Shown here: in pieces, positions 1 through 10,198 of the stretch | Position numbering within the stretch: position 1 is the stretch's first letter | How the letters are laid out: each line of letters begins with the position of its first letter | Source of the DNA: Lepidodermella squamata | Taxonomy: Eukaryota > Gastrotricha | Reading direction: 5' to 3' | Length of the DNA: 64,000 bases | Assembly (NCBI GenBank): GCA_047495785.1 | Contig: JBLDXI010000017.1 | Coordinates: forward strand, 2,294,001-2,358,000 | The notes under the pieces: model-generated | Databases searched by the model: none | Seen by the model: the letters and a program-made list of their open reading frames with translations, nothing else | What the model was told of the DNA's origin: nothing | Translations under genes and position numbers: made by a program

Positions 1-1034
1 GTGCTCTTTGTCTTATCACCAGCAGCAGATTTTATCAACGGAATCGACGCTAGTTTTTTCTTCTCAGCTTCAAGGGCCAATTGAATACTGGAGGCTGCCT
101 GGCCATGGCGATTTTGACCGATGTATATTCCGGCATGGGTCGCAGCCAGTCGAATCTCGAACCAGGTAATATGCGCCTCGCTTATTGTAGGTATTCCCTT
201 GATAATTTCGAGCAGCTTTTGCGCTCGTTTCGCAGCCTTTTCGGCTTCATCAAACTGACGCAATCCAACGAGTGATTTGCCTTCAATCAAATATAGCCGA
301 CATATAGTTATGCGTACGACTGTGTTAACTGCTTCGTTCGCTTGGACAGCCTCGCTTCCGGCTAGCGCTAACAGAATGCCCTTTGCCGTCTTACAATGAC
401 CAAGAGCTTGCTTGAAATATCCTTTCCAGTCAAGGTAAGCTTGAGCGAGGTTGACTAAAGCTTCGGCATGGTCAAAGCTGTGATCGCCGTAAGCTATTCT
501 AGTGAGCGGAATGCACTGAATTAGAACCTTCATTTTTTCGGCCATGTCGGCTGAAATTAGGCGCAAACGACGCTCTTCAACTTCCGAAACTTCTTTCACA
601 GCATCTTGCCTTTCCTTTTCCTCTTCAGCTTCAGTTTGAGCAAATAGCTCCGCAGTCGATGATTTTGCGGATCCTTCCGCGGCTGGCGTATCACTTGCCG
701 TTTTTACTGGAAGCTTCGGCTCCTCCAATTCAGCGACTAGATATTCCGCCCAAAATTGTTCTTGTTTAATTATCTCCATAAACGATTTCAGCAGCACCTC
801 AGCTGGTGAAGCGCACGGAACTGGGCACGGGTAAGAGTTTTTCAGCATTTTGTAGGTCGACGCCGTTTTCGAGCACGCATGCATCTTTTTGTCCTTTTTG
901 GAGTAATAAGGAACATGGTCGGGGTCGGGAGAAACAAACTCCAGTGGTTGAATTCGGACGCTCATCGGTTTATTAGCCTCGTGGTCGTCGTCATCGACGG
1001 CGATTATCGATCCTTTCCTCATCAAATTACTCAT
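1..1034 (-). CDS. TTC23: TTC23-like tetratricopeptide ciliary protein (3' end off the window)
   Basis: A single open frame begins at the ATG at 1034-1032 and stays open to the left edge, about 344 residues, so the C-terminus is missing. The N-terminus is acidic and unconserved. After an Ala/Glu-rich linker comes a TPR block containing LTRIAYGDHSFDHAEALVNL and NLAQAYLDWKG, which closely resembles the segment of vertebrate TTC23 reading LTRICYGD...AEAHVNLAQGYL. In vertebrates TTC23 sits in the Ellis-van Creveld zone of primary cilia and links to Hedgehog signalling (established knowledge). The gene lies 197 bp downstream of the BBS4 stop on the same strand. A pyrimidine-rich 3' splice site (AG at 1053-1052) sits 17 nt before the ATG with no local donor, suggesting trans-splicing of a downstream operon gene. 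I compared with TTC23 from memory; TTC23L is the main alternative. Confidence 0.72.
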   Translation of the reverse strand, partial: MSNLMRKGSIIAVDDDDHEANKPMSVRIQPLEFVSPDPDHVPYYSKKDKKMHACSKTASTYKMLKNSYPCPVPCASPAEVLLKSFMEIIKQEQFWAEYLVAELEEPKLPVKTASDTPAAEGSAKSSTAELFAQTEAEEEKERQDAVKEVSEVEERRLRLISADMAEKMKVLIQCIPLTRIAYGDHSFDHAEALVNLAQAYLDWKGYFKQALGHCKTAKGILLALAGSEAVQANEAVNTVVRITICRLYLIEGKSLVGLRQFDEAEKAAKRAQKLLEIIKGIPTISEAHITWFEIRLAATHAGIYIGQNRHGQAASSIQLALEAEKKKLASIPLIKSAAGDKTKS

Positions 1035-1231
1035 TTTAAGAACGGCTCTATCTAAAAGAAATATTGTGAGATTTAATAAAGAGAAATTAAATGAATAATT
1101 TATTGAACAGTTGACTTCGAGCAGTGCCACAATTCCATTCAACTAATTGGTATAACAAAAGTTGAATAAGGAAACAACAAATGTTTTAAAATAGCATATA
1201 TGTATCACACGCCAATTATATGAATAGTTGT

Positions 1232-2856
1232 CTACCAGAAGTCAGAATCTGCGTTGCTGGAATCGGGCCTTTGTTCAGCGACTTTCGCTCCTGGGATGGC
1301 CTCATCCGTTTTCTGACGAGTGTATAATTTCTCTACCTTGCTGTTTCTTTCCGATGAACCTGGTTTTTCCACATCAGTATCCTTCTCGTCGCCAGCAGAG
1401 GCAGTCTCTCCGTCCATACTAATAGTTTGAAAGAATGACGATCCTCTTGTAATTTGATCTTTGTCAGTTGTGAAAGGTTTTGGCTTCGGCTTCGCAGGGC
1501 TAGCCTTTGCATCATCAACAGGCGAAGACGTTTTGCCGGTTTGTAAAAACTCAGTAACTTGATTAGCTTTTTGAACCATCTTCTCATCGAGAGCGCGGCC
1601 TGATGATTTTATCTTCTGAATGTTCTCGTGACATTTGTTCATTAGCGCTACAGCTTTGTCCATGTTGTTACAGTTGATGTAAAATATGGCCGCATTCAGT
1701 ATGATCGTCGGATCCCCGGCTTTGTCCATTTCAAGAGCTTGCTCATAAGCGAGTTTCGCATGATTGATATCATCCAACCGAGCAAGGGCCACAGCAAGAA
1801 ACATGAACAATTTAGCCCTTGGCTTGTGAGCGATAGCAGCAGAGATGTAATGAAAAGCTGAGGCATTGAGGCCGACCGACAAATGAATAAGACCGAGGTT
1901 AAACAGAATTTTCCAATCCATTGGAGAGAGATAAGCAGCTCGCTTAAGACAACTTATAGCTGTAAGATGTTTGCCTTTTTCGAAGTAGCACATCCCAACA
2001 TTGTTCCACAGTGCTGCGCTATCTGGGGTTTCAGCTGCAGCCTGCCTATATCGAGTCATAGCACCATCATAGTCACCTGAAAATTATAACGCCCATGAAA
2101 AGAGATGGTTATGCAGAAAAGATAATCATAAGTTTATAACGCTGAAAATATAAACATACCCAGCGAGTGTCGAATGCTTCCACTTGCCAAAACAGCACCG
2201 TTATTGCCAGGGTTAATGCTGGCGGCCTTATCTAGGCATTCGCCAGCTTTTTTGAAGTCATCTTGTTGAAGATACAACAAGCCAAGATTGGAAAATAGTT
2301 GTGAACTATCAGGAAAAAGTTCAATGCCCCTCTTGTAGACCTCGAGGGCAGCGTCCAGCTTACCGCTGCTAATGTGAACTTTCGCCAGCATCAGAAATGT
2401 CTCTTCTTGAGGCTTGAGCTCCAGCGCCTGGAGGAAAAAATCGGCTGCTTTCGGATATTGCTGTAAAAATGTACATGCTACTCCTTGGTCATGATAAAGC
2501 TGCCAGTCTTTTTCCTCAAATTTAGCAATAATTTCGGAGAACAGTTCAAGAGCAGCTTTGAATCTTCCAAGCAACAATAAAGATTTGGCAAGTTGTTTCA
2601 AATATGTTATGTTCGTCGGATGCAATATTGTACATTTTTGGAATAGATCCAACGAATCTTGGATGCGACCTTGTTGCCTGTATATTAATCCTTGCATGTA
2701 TATCGCAAACTCGCAACTGTTGTTACTGGATGAAAGCTGTTCGCGAATGAGATCCAAACATTTATCGTATTCCTTTCGTAGATATAGAAGATGTATCAAC
2801 CAATTTTTCCCATCAATCGATGGCAGTTCGTAGCGACTGCGGGGTTTTGCGCTCAT
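1232..2856 (-). CDS. BBS4: Bardet-Biedl syndrome 4 protein (BBSome TPR subunit)
   Basis: Two exons (2856-2160, 2076-1232; 83-bp intron, phase 1) give 513 residues, against about 519 for human BBS4. Consecutive TPR motifs fill residues 20-390. Diagnostic matches include NWLIHLLYLRKEYDKC near the N-terminus, and ALWNNVGMCYFEKGKHLTAI followed by SCLKRAAYLSPMDWKILFNL. The C-terminal 100 residues are low-complexity Ser/Lys-rich, as in other BBS4 proteins. BBS4 is a structural subunit of the BBSome, the coat that moves membrane proteins in and out of cilia, so the animal has cilia. A 3' splice site (TTACTTTTCAG) occurs upstream of the ATG, compatible with a 5'UTR intron or spliced-leader addition. 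The pairing with TTC23 directly downstream puts two ciliary genes in one probable transcription unit. Confidence 0.93.
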
Positions 2857-4114
2857 CGTCGATCAAATAATTCTAAATATAGATACATAGTAATCCATCT
2901 GAAAAGTAATATGCTTGACCAAAAATGTTCAGCCATACCGGCGAAGGAAGGAAAAGATTGGAGCAAATTATAGAATTATTTGTTCAAGCCCATATTATAA
3001 AAAAGGCCACGTCCCTTCCGGCCAGGGACGCTCTCGGGACTGGAGGAAACAAGGTTCAATAATCTATTCAGCTCAAGCCCGTAATAATAGCTAGTTTAAT
3101 GTGATTTTCCTCCAGACATTATGGTAACAAGAACATATCTTTAAAGCAAAAGAAAAAGCGGACTCATACAGCTTCCCAAAATTGCTGCGCTAGAGAAGGA
3201 ATCTTAGATAGTAGTCTCTGTTACTGAGGTTAGTTTGCGACTGCAGGCACCGGTTCCCGCAGCGGCTATATCTGATTATATTGCTAATGGTCGTGGTCAA
3301 AATTCGTCTAAGGTAGGGTACTGACTAAGGCGAGGCCGCAAACGACTCAAAGTCATGACCATAAGATTAGCGTAGAGGCTAAGTCCGACCAGCAACCAGA
3401 AAAACTTTACTGACTGAGCAGCCCTTCTCCTGAACGCTTATAACTGACTCTGACTGACGGTAACTATTAAGGTATTTGAGCTTCTGAGCATACCAAGCAC
3501 ATACGGGTGGAGTTACTCGACTTCTACGCCCTTAAGTTGTGGCTGCAGGCGTATCCGGGTCAGAAGCTCGATGCCAGCCGATCGACTTTTCAGGGCAAAC
3601 CCAAATGTTGCCAACAACGCTAATATGTGGCAACTTTAAACTTCCTACAGAAAATATAATAACATATTATCCATTTAAAAATTAATTTAAACAAGATCTG
3701 CATGTCAAAAGCAAACTAATATGGCGCGTATTTTTTTAAAAGGATTCTGATTTTCGCTTGTGTATGTGCAAAAGGCACTAGTTCGATCCGCCTTCCGGTG
3801 CGTTTTTTATGCGAAATAAGCGCAAACCGTATCCGTTACACTCTCATAAATATATGCTGTACGGACCCTATAAGCGTTGGAGTCTTAAAATTTGTATTTT
3901 TCTCACCAATTCCAAGACGAAGGTCTCTTTTATTTGGATTTTTCATTGCCAAAAGGGAGTGTGAGGAGCTTTGCTTTATGCAGGCGTTACATGCAAATCC
4001 AATGGCTGCTGATACACTGTTGTGCATTGAATCTAGCGCATAATCTCTAAACCTATGTTCAAATTTTTCCGTTTTTTTTATTTAGGCTGCAGTTATTCCA
4101 TAGAATCCAACGAA
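2857..4114. other. Intergenic, no gene seen
   Basis: About 1.25 kb between the start of BBS4 (minus) and the LIM gene (plus), so it holds two divergent promoters. I saw no convincing coding exon, tRNA or repeat. A short GC-rich hairpin (GTCCC...GGGAC) lies near 3012-3030. A pyrimidine-rich 3' splice site (TTTTTTTATTTAG, ending 4085) precedes the LIM start. Confidence 0.5.
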
Positions 4115-4444
4115 ATGCCGCAGTGGGGAGGAGCGACTGAAAAATGCAAGGCCTGCAACAAGACCGTTTACGAAATGGAGAAGTTGCAGATGGAAAAGGA
4201 TGTCTATCATAAAACCTGTTTTAAATGCATGAAATGCAGCAAAGTACTTCGTGCTGGTGATTACACAGCTATCCATGGCCAAATTTTCTGCAAGCCTCAT
4301 TACAAGCAACTGTTCAATGTCAAGGGTAATTACGAGGATGGTTTCAACGAAGCTCTCGCTGATGCTCAAAAAGCCCAACTACAGCAAGACAAAAAGGCAG
4401 CCGACAAGAAAGCTGCTGTCGAAGCCGAGGCTTCTGCTGAGTAA
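4115..4444 (+). CDS. Small single-LIM-domain protein (LIMD2/LIMA1 type)
   Basis: A 109-residue protein starts at the ATG at 4115, 30 nt after a strong 3' splice site; an in-frame upstream ATG at 4055 lies before that splice site and is probably intronic. One complete LIM domain fills residues 11-65: CKACNKTVY, HKTCFKCMKCSKVL and FCKPHYKQLF supply the zinc ligands. It is followed by the signature KGNYEDGF, which is typical of the LIM domain of LIMD2, EPLIN (LIMA1) and related actin-associated proteins. The last 40 residues are an Ala/Lys-rich helix. LIM domains of this class bind partners at the actin cytoskeleton, and LIMD2 also binds integrin-linked kinase (known for the family). Which subfamily this belongs to cannot be settled by eye, so no symbol is given. 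Confidence 0.8.
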   Translation: MPQWGGATEKCKACNKTVYEMEKLQMEKDVYHKTCFKCMKCSKVLRAGDYTAIHGQIFCKPHYKQLFNVKGNYEDGFNEALADAQKAQLQQDKKAADKKAAVEAEASAE

Positions 4445-5242
4445 CTGCGTTATTCCTATTTTATTCAGAAATATTCGGTGCCGAATCCAATCGCTTAACT
4501 GAGTTCGTAACTATCAGTTAAGCAACGCTGCTTCTGCATTACACTTTTACTTGTAGATAGCTTCCCGCAGGCGCGTTGTTATGTTTTATTCATTGATTCT
4601 TCTATAGCGCCCTGTTGTCTAAGCCATGCGTGATATTCGAGTCCGTCTTCCTATTGATATCCAAATCTCTAAACAACGAATTCTAACCGCAATCGAAAAA
4701 ACAGGAACGACAAACGATGTGCATGACTTGACTCATGGCTTCAATAGCTTTGACGTGCAATAGTTTTGGGACGCATTTTGTTGTTTTATTTGTTTCACAG
4801 ATTCGTTTTCCGCCATGACTACATTAATTTATTATAATTCGATTCGGTATATTGCCACTACGTTCTAGAGGTATCCTGAATTTGAGAAATGTTAATTTAT
4901 CTTCTACACATGAATTTCTACAATCACACGCGTACGCTGCATATACAGTCTTCGACTTTGAATACCGTGTTTCTTTTCTTGATACTTATTATTAGTGTAT
5001 AAATATGCTTGTTTCCTGTTAACCGTTGACCAAGTCCGCAGAGTTTGCATACTCGTTCAATTTTACTTGCTCGTTTTTGTCTTGCATGCTCTGTGTTTTG
5101 TGGTGAGATATTTTTGTCTCTGTAATATTACGCTATTAGCTTTCTATCAGTTCGATGCAAGAATCCCTGCTGGAATTGCGTTTCAGTAAAATTTTAATTT
5201 GAAACATGCCTTTTATTTTTTCATATTAGGTTTTTTATTGAA
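4445..5242 (+). other. LIM gene 3' region and VPS39 upstream region
   Basis: About 800 bp, AT-rich, without a supported coding exon. It should hold the LIM gene 3'UTR and the VPS39 promoter. A 3' splice site (TTCATATTAG, ending 5229) lies 13 nt before the VPS39 ATG. Confidence 0.5.
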
Positions 5243-8200
5243 ATGCACGAAGCTTACGCCTTGGAAAGTGTACTCTCGCTGGATAAATCGTCGCCTCATG
5301 ACGAGTTTTTATCAGCAACTGCTTACGGTATTGTAATTTCGGTGTCATGAATTTCGTCAATGTAATGCTATTATTTTCCCCGTCAACAGAAGATAGACTC
5401 TTGGTTGGCACTCAAGCAGGTGTTTTGCATATATTTTCGGTTGAAAAGAGCCCTAATGGTAAGTTGATTGCTGTGCTGTTAATTTTGCATAATGTCTGGC
5501 ACTCGCTATTAGGCATTTTCAAGGTGGTCGCAGCCCGGCAACCTGTTAAACAATTCGCACGGAAAGCTATAATAAAGGTATGTTACTTATGCATTCGAAT
5601 GATCAGATAAACTTAGTGTAACCCCAACAGCTGAAGGCTTTCGATGAAATTGGTCTTTTGCTATGTCTTTGTGGTAAATTTATGCGCGGAAACTAAGTTT
5701 GGTACACCATGTATGTTTCTAGATGGATATATCGGATTACATGACCTGAACACGTTGGTTCAAATAACTTCAATCGAGAAATCAAAGGGGGCCACAGATT
5801 TTTCAGCCAAAGTTTCCGTAAGCCGTTCATAAGCCGCTCGCATTTTATCCTATTTTGGGCATTTTTATGTTTAGAGAGGGCCTGAGGGCAGGCTGGAGCT
5901 GCATATTTGCGCTGCCGTTAAGAAACGCGTGATGGTTTGTTTATATTAGCGCGTTGTAAATAATTACCGGGCTGCTTTTTGTTTAATAGCTGTTGGCAGT
6001 TCGCGATAAAAAAGTGATCGATTTATTTCCGACCCGCGAACTGACGTTCCCGGAAGTTATCAAGAAGATCGAATGGGTTGGTGAAAAAGCTGTTGTTGCG
6101 GCCACGAAAGTTGAGTACCATTTATTTACCGACGTAAGTTGAGCGCACCTACTTGAGCTAGACAACGAAAACATAGAACATGGAATTTAACAGATCTTCG
6201 CCTCGGATAAAACAGTCGGGTTGATTGCGACTAGTAACCACACTGAGCCGTTTATCATGCCACTGCCGTTTGGTGGACAGCAGATATTTGCGATTTGCCA
6301 AGACAGCAATATGCCCTTGTTTGATTTGACGGGAAATTACGTTAAAAATGGGCGAGTTGTTGTGAGTATCAAATGGTCTGAAGCGGTATTAGCCGTCGGT
6401 AAGAATGAACTGAAATTATTTTTTGAGCAGTTACTATGGTGAATTTTTTTCAAGAGTACCGAGAGCCATACGTCATAGGGCTGTTATCTAATAAGGTGGA
6501 AATTCGCTCAATCGACCCCCAGGCTATTGTTCAAACTCACGACGTTCATCAGCGCCCACTCTGTATTACCGTCCCTCAGCTAGGGAGATTGAAAACAAAA
6601 CCGTCTATTTGGAATGATGCAGCTGAATCCCCTGCATTTTTCGTGACAAGCGCACAGTCGTATGTGTTGAAACCGATTCCGATTTTGAAACAAATCGACT
6701 TATTGCTCAAAAACGGCGATTTCAATCTGGCGAACCGCCTAGGGGACAAAGTTGTCGGAAATGAAGGAGATACCGTCAGAATCAAAATTAAATCAGACTG
6801 CGCGTTGGCTCTACACTCGAAACTCGAATTTACCAAAAGTTTGGCGCTGTTCGAGGAGTGCAATACAGGTATGATTTGGACTATTTATTGAGTTCATACT
6901 CATGTGCCCTTTAAGATTTGGTCAGCGTTATTTGCCTATATCCTGGAATCCTTCCTGACGAATCAAGGTCTCAAGCCGCGCCTGTTGATATGAAGGTTTC
7001 GATTCCGCAAGGAGAGCGCCACAGAGCATACTCGGAATTGGCAGATCATTTAGTCATTGTAAAATTTATTTTCTGGTTCTGACTGCTATTGTAATTTTCA
7101 ATATTTTTCAGCGTCGATCTAATATATCGGCCAGTACATTGGATGCCGTGGAAATGTACACGTTCGCTGGTCTTAAACGGACTATAACAAAGGCTGAAGC
7201 ATTAATGATGATCGATACAGCTACCATCAAATGCTACATTGATGTGAGATTCCGCACATTTTAAGGTTGATTTTTGTAAATAATTTTTTTCATTTTAGAC
7301 GAATAATATGGCTGCAGTTGGAGCGATGCTTCGCCAACCGGATTGTGCGTGTCACCTTCAAATTACTGAAAGATTACTGAGAGAGCGACAAATGTATCCA
7401 GAATTGATTCAATTATATCGCAGTTTCAAACAACACCGCCGAGCCCTCGAAATGCTGGAACGTCATGCGAAAATGGCCGACTCTGTGCTTCGAGGTCACG
7501 AGCGAACGGTTGCTTATTTACAGGCCCTAGGCGAAAACGATATGGCTGTGCTTTTTGAATTCGCGGAATGGGTCGTCAAATTGCACCCTGAAGATGGCTT
7601 GAAAATTTTCACTGGGCCTGGCTCGACCATCGCGTCTCGAGAAGGTGGCTACCTGCCGGTCGAAGCCGTCATAAATTATTTGGAGCGTAAAAATCCCGAT
7701 TTGCTGATACCTTACATCGAATTTTTCGCCCTTAAACCTCAGAGAATCGTATCAACTACCTCTGAGTCTGATAATTTGGTTGAATTCGATTTGAAAAGTT
7801 TGCACAGTCGATTGGCTGTGCTATATTTGGAACGCTATAAACGTCTACTCACCTCGGAGGAGGCGAAAGCCAGTCAAGCGAATCAACATTCTTTTATGTC
7901 TTCGAATTTTCAAATCGGCTCTCCTGGCTCAGTATCGCTTTTGGGAGGGCCCTTGCCGCCTCCTGGTACGTTCCTTTCGGGCGGATCATCCTCTTCATCT
8001 TCTCAAATGACAGCCGAAAGTGCTTACAAGAAGTTGATGGATTTTCTTGCTTCTTCGAATTATTACGAGCCCGATCGATTGATGAGCTTTTTCCCGGAAA
8101 ATAGTGAGCCTAAAGCTATGTTGTTGGGCCAAAGTGGCAATCACGAGAAGGCGTTATCGATTTTAGTCACCTCTTTGCGAAAATTGGAACAGGCCGAGCG

Positions 8201-8778
8201 GCACTGTGATCGCTTTTATCAGCAGACTGGACCTGCTGCTAAGATTTATCACATATTTGTGCGATTATTGCTCTCATTTAAACCGGACGAATCAAATGGC
8301 GCGATAACACCGTCGGACAGCGTTTTCCAAACCGAATGCGTCGACCGGGCTGTTTCCGTGTTGGAAAAACACGCCGGTAAAATGGATCATGCCGAAATTC
8401 TAAAATGCTTGCCCGGTTGGGTGCCACTGCGAAAGTTGAAGACGTACCTGCTGAATGCTATGCGGCTGAGCAGCATGCGCCTGCGCCAGTCACAACTGCA
8501 CCGCGCGCTTAACGAAGCCCAATTATTGATTGTGAAGCACGATATGGTTAAGCAACACAGCGTGCATTTCACCGTGGACGATGAAAGCGCCTGTGCCGTG
8601 TGCAACATGAAAATCGGCCTCGGGTATGTTGTTTTTCACGGCCATACTTATCATTATCGTTATTATTTGTACAAATTGTTTTCGCAGAACATTTGTTCGA
8701 AATCCTAGCGGAGCTCTGGCGCACTATTTATGCTTTAACGAGCAAAATCAGAAGCAGCAACAGTTGCTTCGAAAATAA
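5243..8778 (+). CDS. VPS39: VPS39/Vam6-like HOPS complex subunit
   Basis: About 13 exons can be joined in frame from the ATG at 5243 to the TAA at 8776-8778. Early exons are 5243-5327, 5390-5458 and 5513-5577; the largest runs about 7299-8623. The N-terminus starts MHEAYALE, like MHDAFEPV in human VPS39. Exons 2-9 form the CNH beta-propeller (LLVGTQAGVLHIFSVEK, GLHDLNTLVQIT, EKSKGAT). The middle holds the clathrin-repeat and Vps39 domain-1 region (GHERTVAYLQALGEND, HPEDGLKIFTG, SSNYYEPDRLMSFFPE, LLGQSGNHEKALSILV). The C-terminus has the zinc-finger-like CAVCNMKIG...HYLCFNE. VPS39 is the Rab7-binding subunit of the HOPS tether that drives late endosome-lysosome fusion. The insert after CNH is shorter than in vertebrates. 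Identity is secure; some exon edges may be a few bases off. Confidence 0.93.
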
Positions 8779-9659
8779 TAATCACTCGTGCGATTCTGCT
8801 TAGTAAAAATATGGTGCAATTATTACTTCAATTCCATGTATTAACGCTTGCTTTCAGATCAAAGAATAACAGTGATAATAATAATTTATAAATGTATTAA
8901 TGTTTTATGCCGCTGCAATCAGACTCGCTACATTATTTGGCACTCTGGTGAGAAATAAAGATTGAAAATTGCCTTCTTTATCCTGCCATTTTTTGTCTTT
9001 TTTTCCTCTCCTCATTTGCCGCGAAAATTGCTCGAGCCGTAACCTGAATACCGATGCTATACAGTTACACGTTTAACAGATGCTGAATACTTTCCGGTGC
9101 TATGTTATGGTATAGGCGAAATATGATGTGTTTGGGCAAATAAACCTTTGTTTTATAATATGCGCCCAGTGCATTGCGAGGCTCTCACACAAAGCCGCTG
9201 GCTCGGCGATTGAACGCAGGGCCGGCTACGCATCTAACATTATTAGCCGTCACTTTAATACCTCGGACGAGCCCACGTGTAATTGCGCTCGTATTTCCGC
9301 ATCTATTTATACCTTTGTATTTCTTTGTATCTCTATGGTACTCCAGACTCTTCACATGAGGCCAATGTTTCTTTGTTCCGAGGGTAATGAAAAACAACGC
9401 TTGCTAGGAAATGTGTTTATTTCATACCAGGCGATAGCTATTTCAACAAGGGAAGTTGAGTAGGTAAAGTAAAAGTATTGCAAGTACTTTGATTAAATTG
9501 GCAGCGCACCCAAAAAGTGCGCAACCTTTCCTGAGCCTAGGTACTTATGTAAATGGCCTCGCTTTACAGATTCACAACATGAAATTGTGCCTAACTAATT
9601 CAAGTCATTTTTCGCCAACCGCTGCAGCGCTCTTCCAACAGGATTCTGAAACTGCACGT
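8779..9659. other. Intergenic between convergent genes
   Basis: VPS39 (plus) and the first SelW gene (minus) converge here. The left part is the VPS39 3'UTR; an AATAAA lies near 8953-8958. Open frames around 9128-9463 overlap on both strands and show no recognisable protein, so I do not call them. Confidence 0.5.
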
Positions 9660-9725
9660 TAGGGCAACGTCGTCGAAACCTTTGGTTCCAAATGTTTCCC
9701 AAAGATTTGTCATTAACAGCTGAAT
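9660..9725 (-). promoter_or_regulatory. SECIS element of SelW gene 1 (3'UTR)
   Basis: Read on the minus strand, ATGA (9713-9710) is followed 12 nt later by AAA (9697-9695). The arm AAATCTTTGG (9708-9699) pairs with CCAAAGGTTT (9685-9676) over 10 bp with one G-U wobble. CGAC (9675-9672) supplies the 3' GA of the non-Watson-Crick quartet. This is the eukaryotic SECIS core: AUGA, a 10-12 nt helix, apical AA, and NGAN. The 13-nt apical loop makes it type I-like. It starts 58 nt after the TAA, as expected for an element directing UGA to selenocysteine. Confidence 0.88.
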
Positions 9726-9770
9726 CCCATTGTCCGCTCGCCGCAACAATCAGCGAATTGCACAGCCTCT

Positions 9771-10198
9771 TTACTTCAGGGCGGCTTCGATGGCTTTGAC
9801 TACGCTTTCGAGCTTGGACTTGTCATCGACGAAGCCTTGGCCACCCTAAATAAATGAAATCAATAATTGCCCAATTCGGTGGAAATATTTAGAAACCTTA
9901 CCAGTTTCGAGTGTACCAAGTTGTCGTTGACGGTGACTTCGAACTTGCCCGTTCTCGTTGGCGTACCTTCGCCGGAAATGTCGACATCCGCCCCGAAGAT
10001 GTCTTGGATTTCCGTCTCAAACTTGCGGTACTTTAATAAAATGGAAAAATAGACCATATGGGTAACCTGGATAACTCAAGCTTACTTTGCTACCGTAACC
10101 TCAGGCTCCGCTAAAAGCAACAGATCATATGAAATTATGTCAATTGAAGGAAGCTTGAAATCGCCTTACCAGTAAACGACGTGAACCTTGACCGGCAT
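9771..10198 (-). CDS. SELENOW: Selenoprotein W (CxxU), copy 1
   Basis: Four exons (10198-10170, 10110-10086, 10030-9902, 9845-9771) total 258 nt: 85 residues plus TAA. The start MPVKVHVVYCGAUGYGSKY matches the SelW/Rdx thioredoxin-like fold, with the CxxU redox motif at residues 10-13. Sec is the TGA at 10103-10101, inside a 25-nt microexon. DISGEGTPTRTGKFEV and VHSKLGGQGFVDD are further family hallmarks, and human SelW is 87 residues. The reading frame resumes perfectly after the TGA, and a SECIS hairpin lies in the 3' region, so the TGA is decoded rather than a stop. SelW is a small cytosolic redox protein linked to glutathione and 14-3-3. A standard gene finder would break this gene at the TGA. 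Confidence 0.93.

Noticed and set aside
3700-3810. tRNA-like B box (GTTCGATCC) near 3781
   Set aside because: No A box or cloverleaf can be drawn upstream.
4055-4114. Upstream in-frame ATG of the LIM protein
   Set aside because: The stretch before 4085 ends in a polypyrimidine-AG acceptor, so it is probably intronic; the ATG at 4115 gives the usual compact protein.
9128-9463. 111-residue plus-strand frame
   Set aside because: No similarity to anything I know, overlaps an opposite-strand frame, and lies in the 3' zone of two genes.
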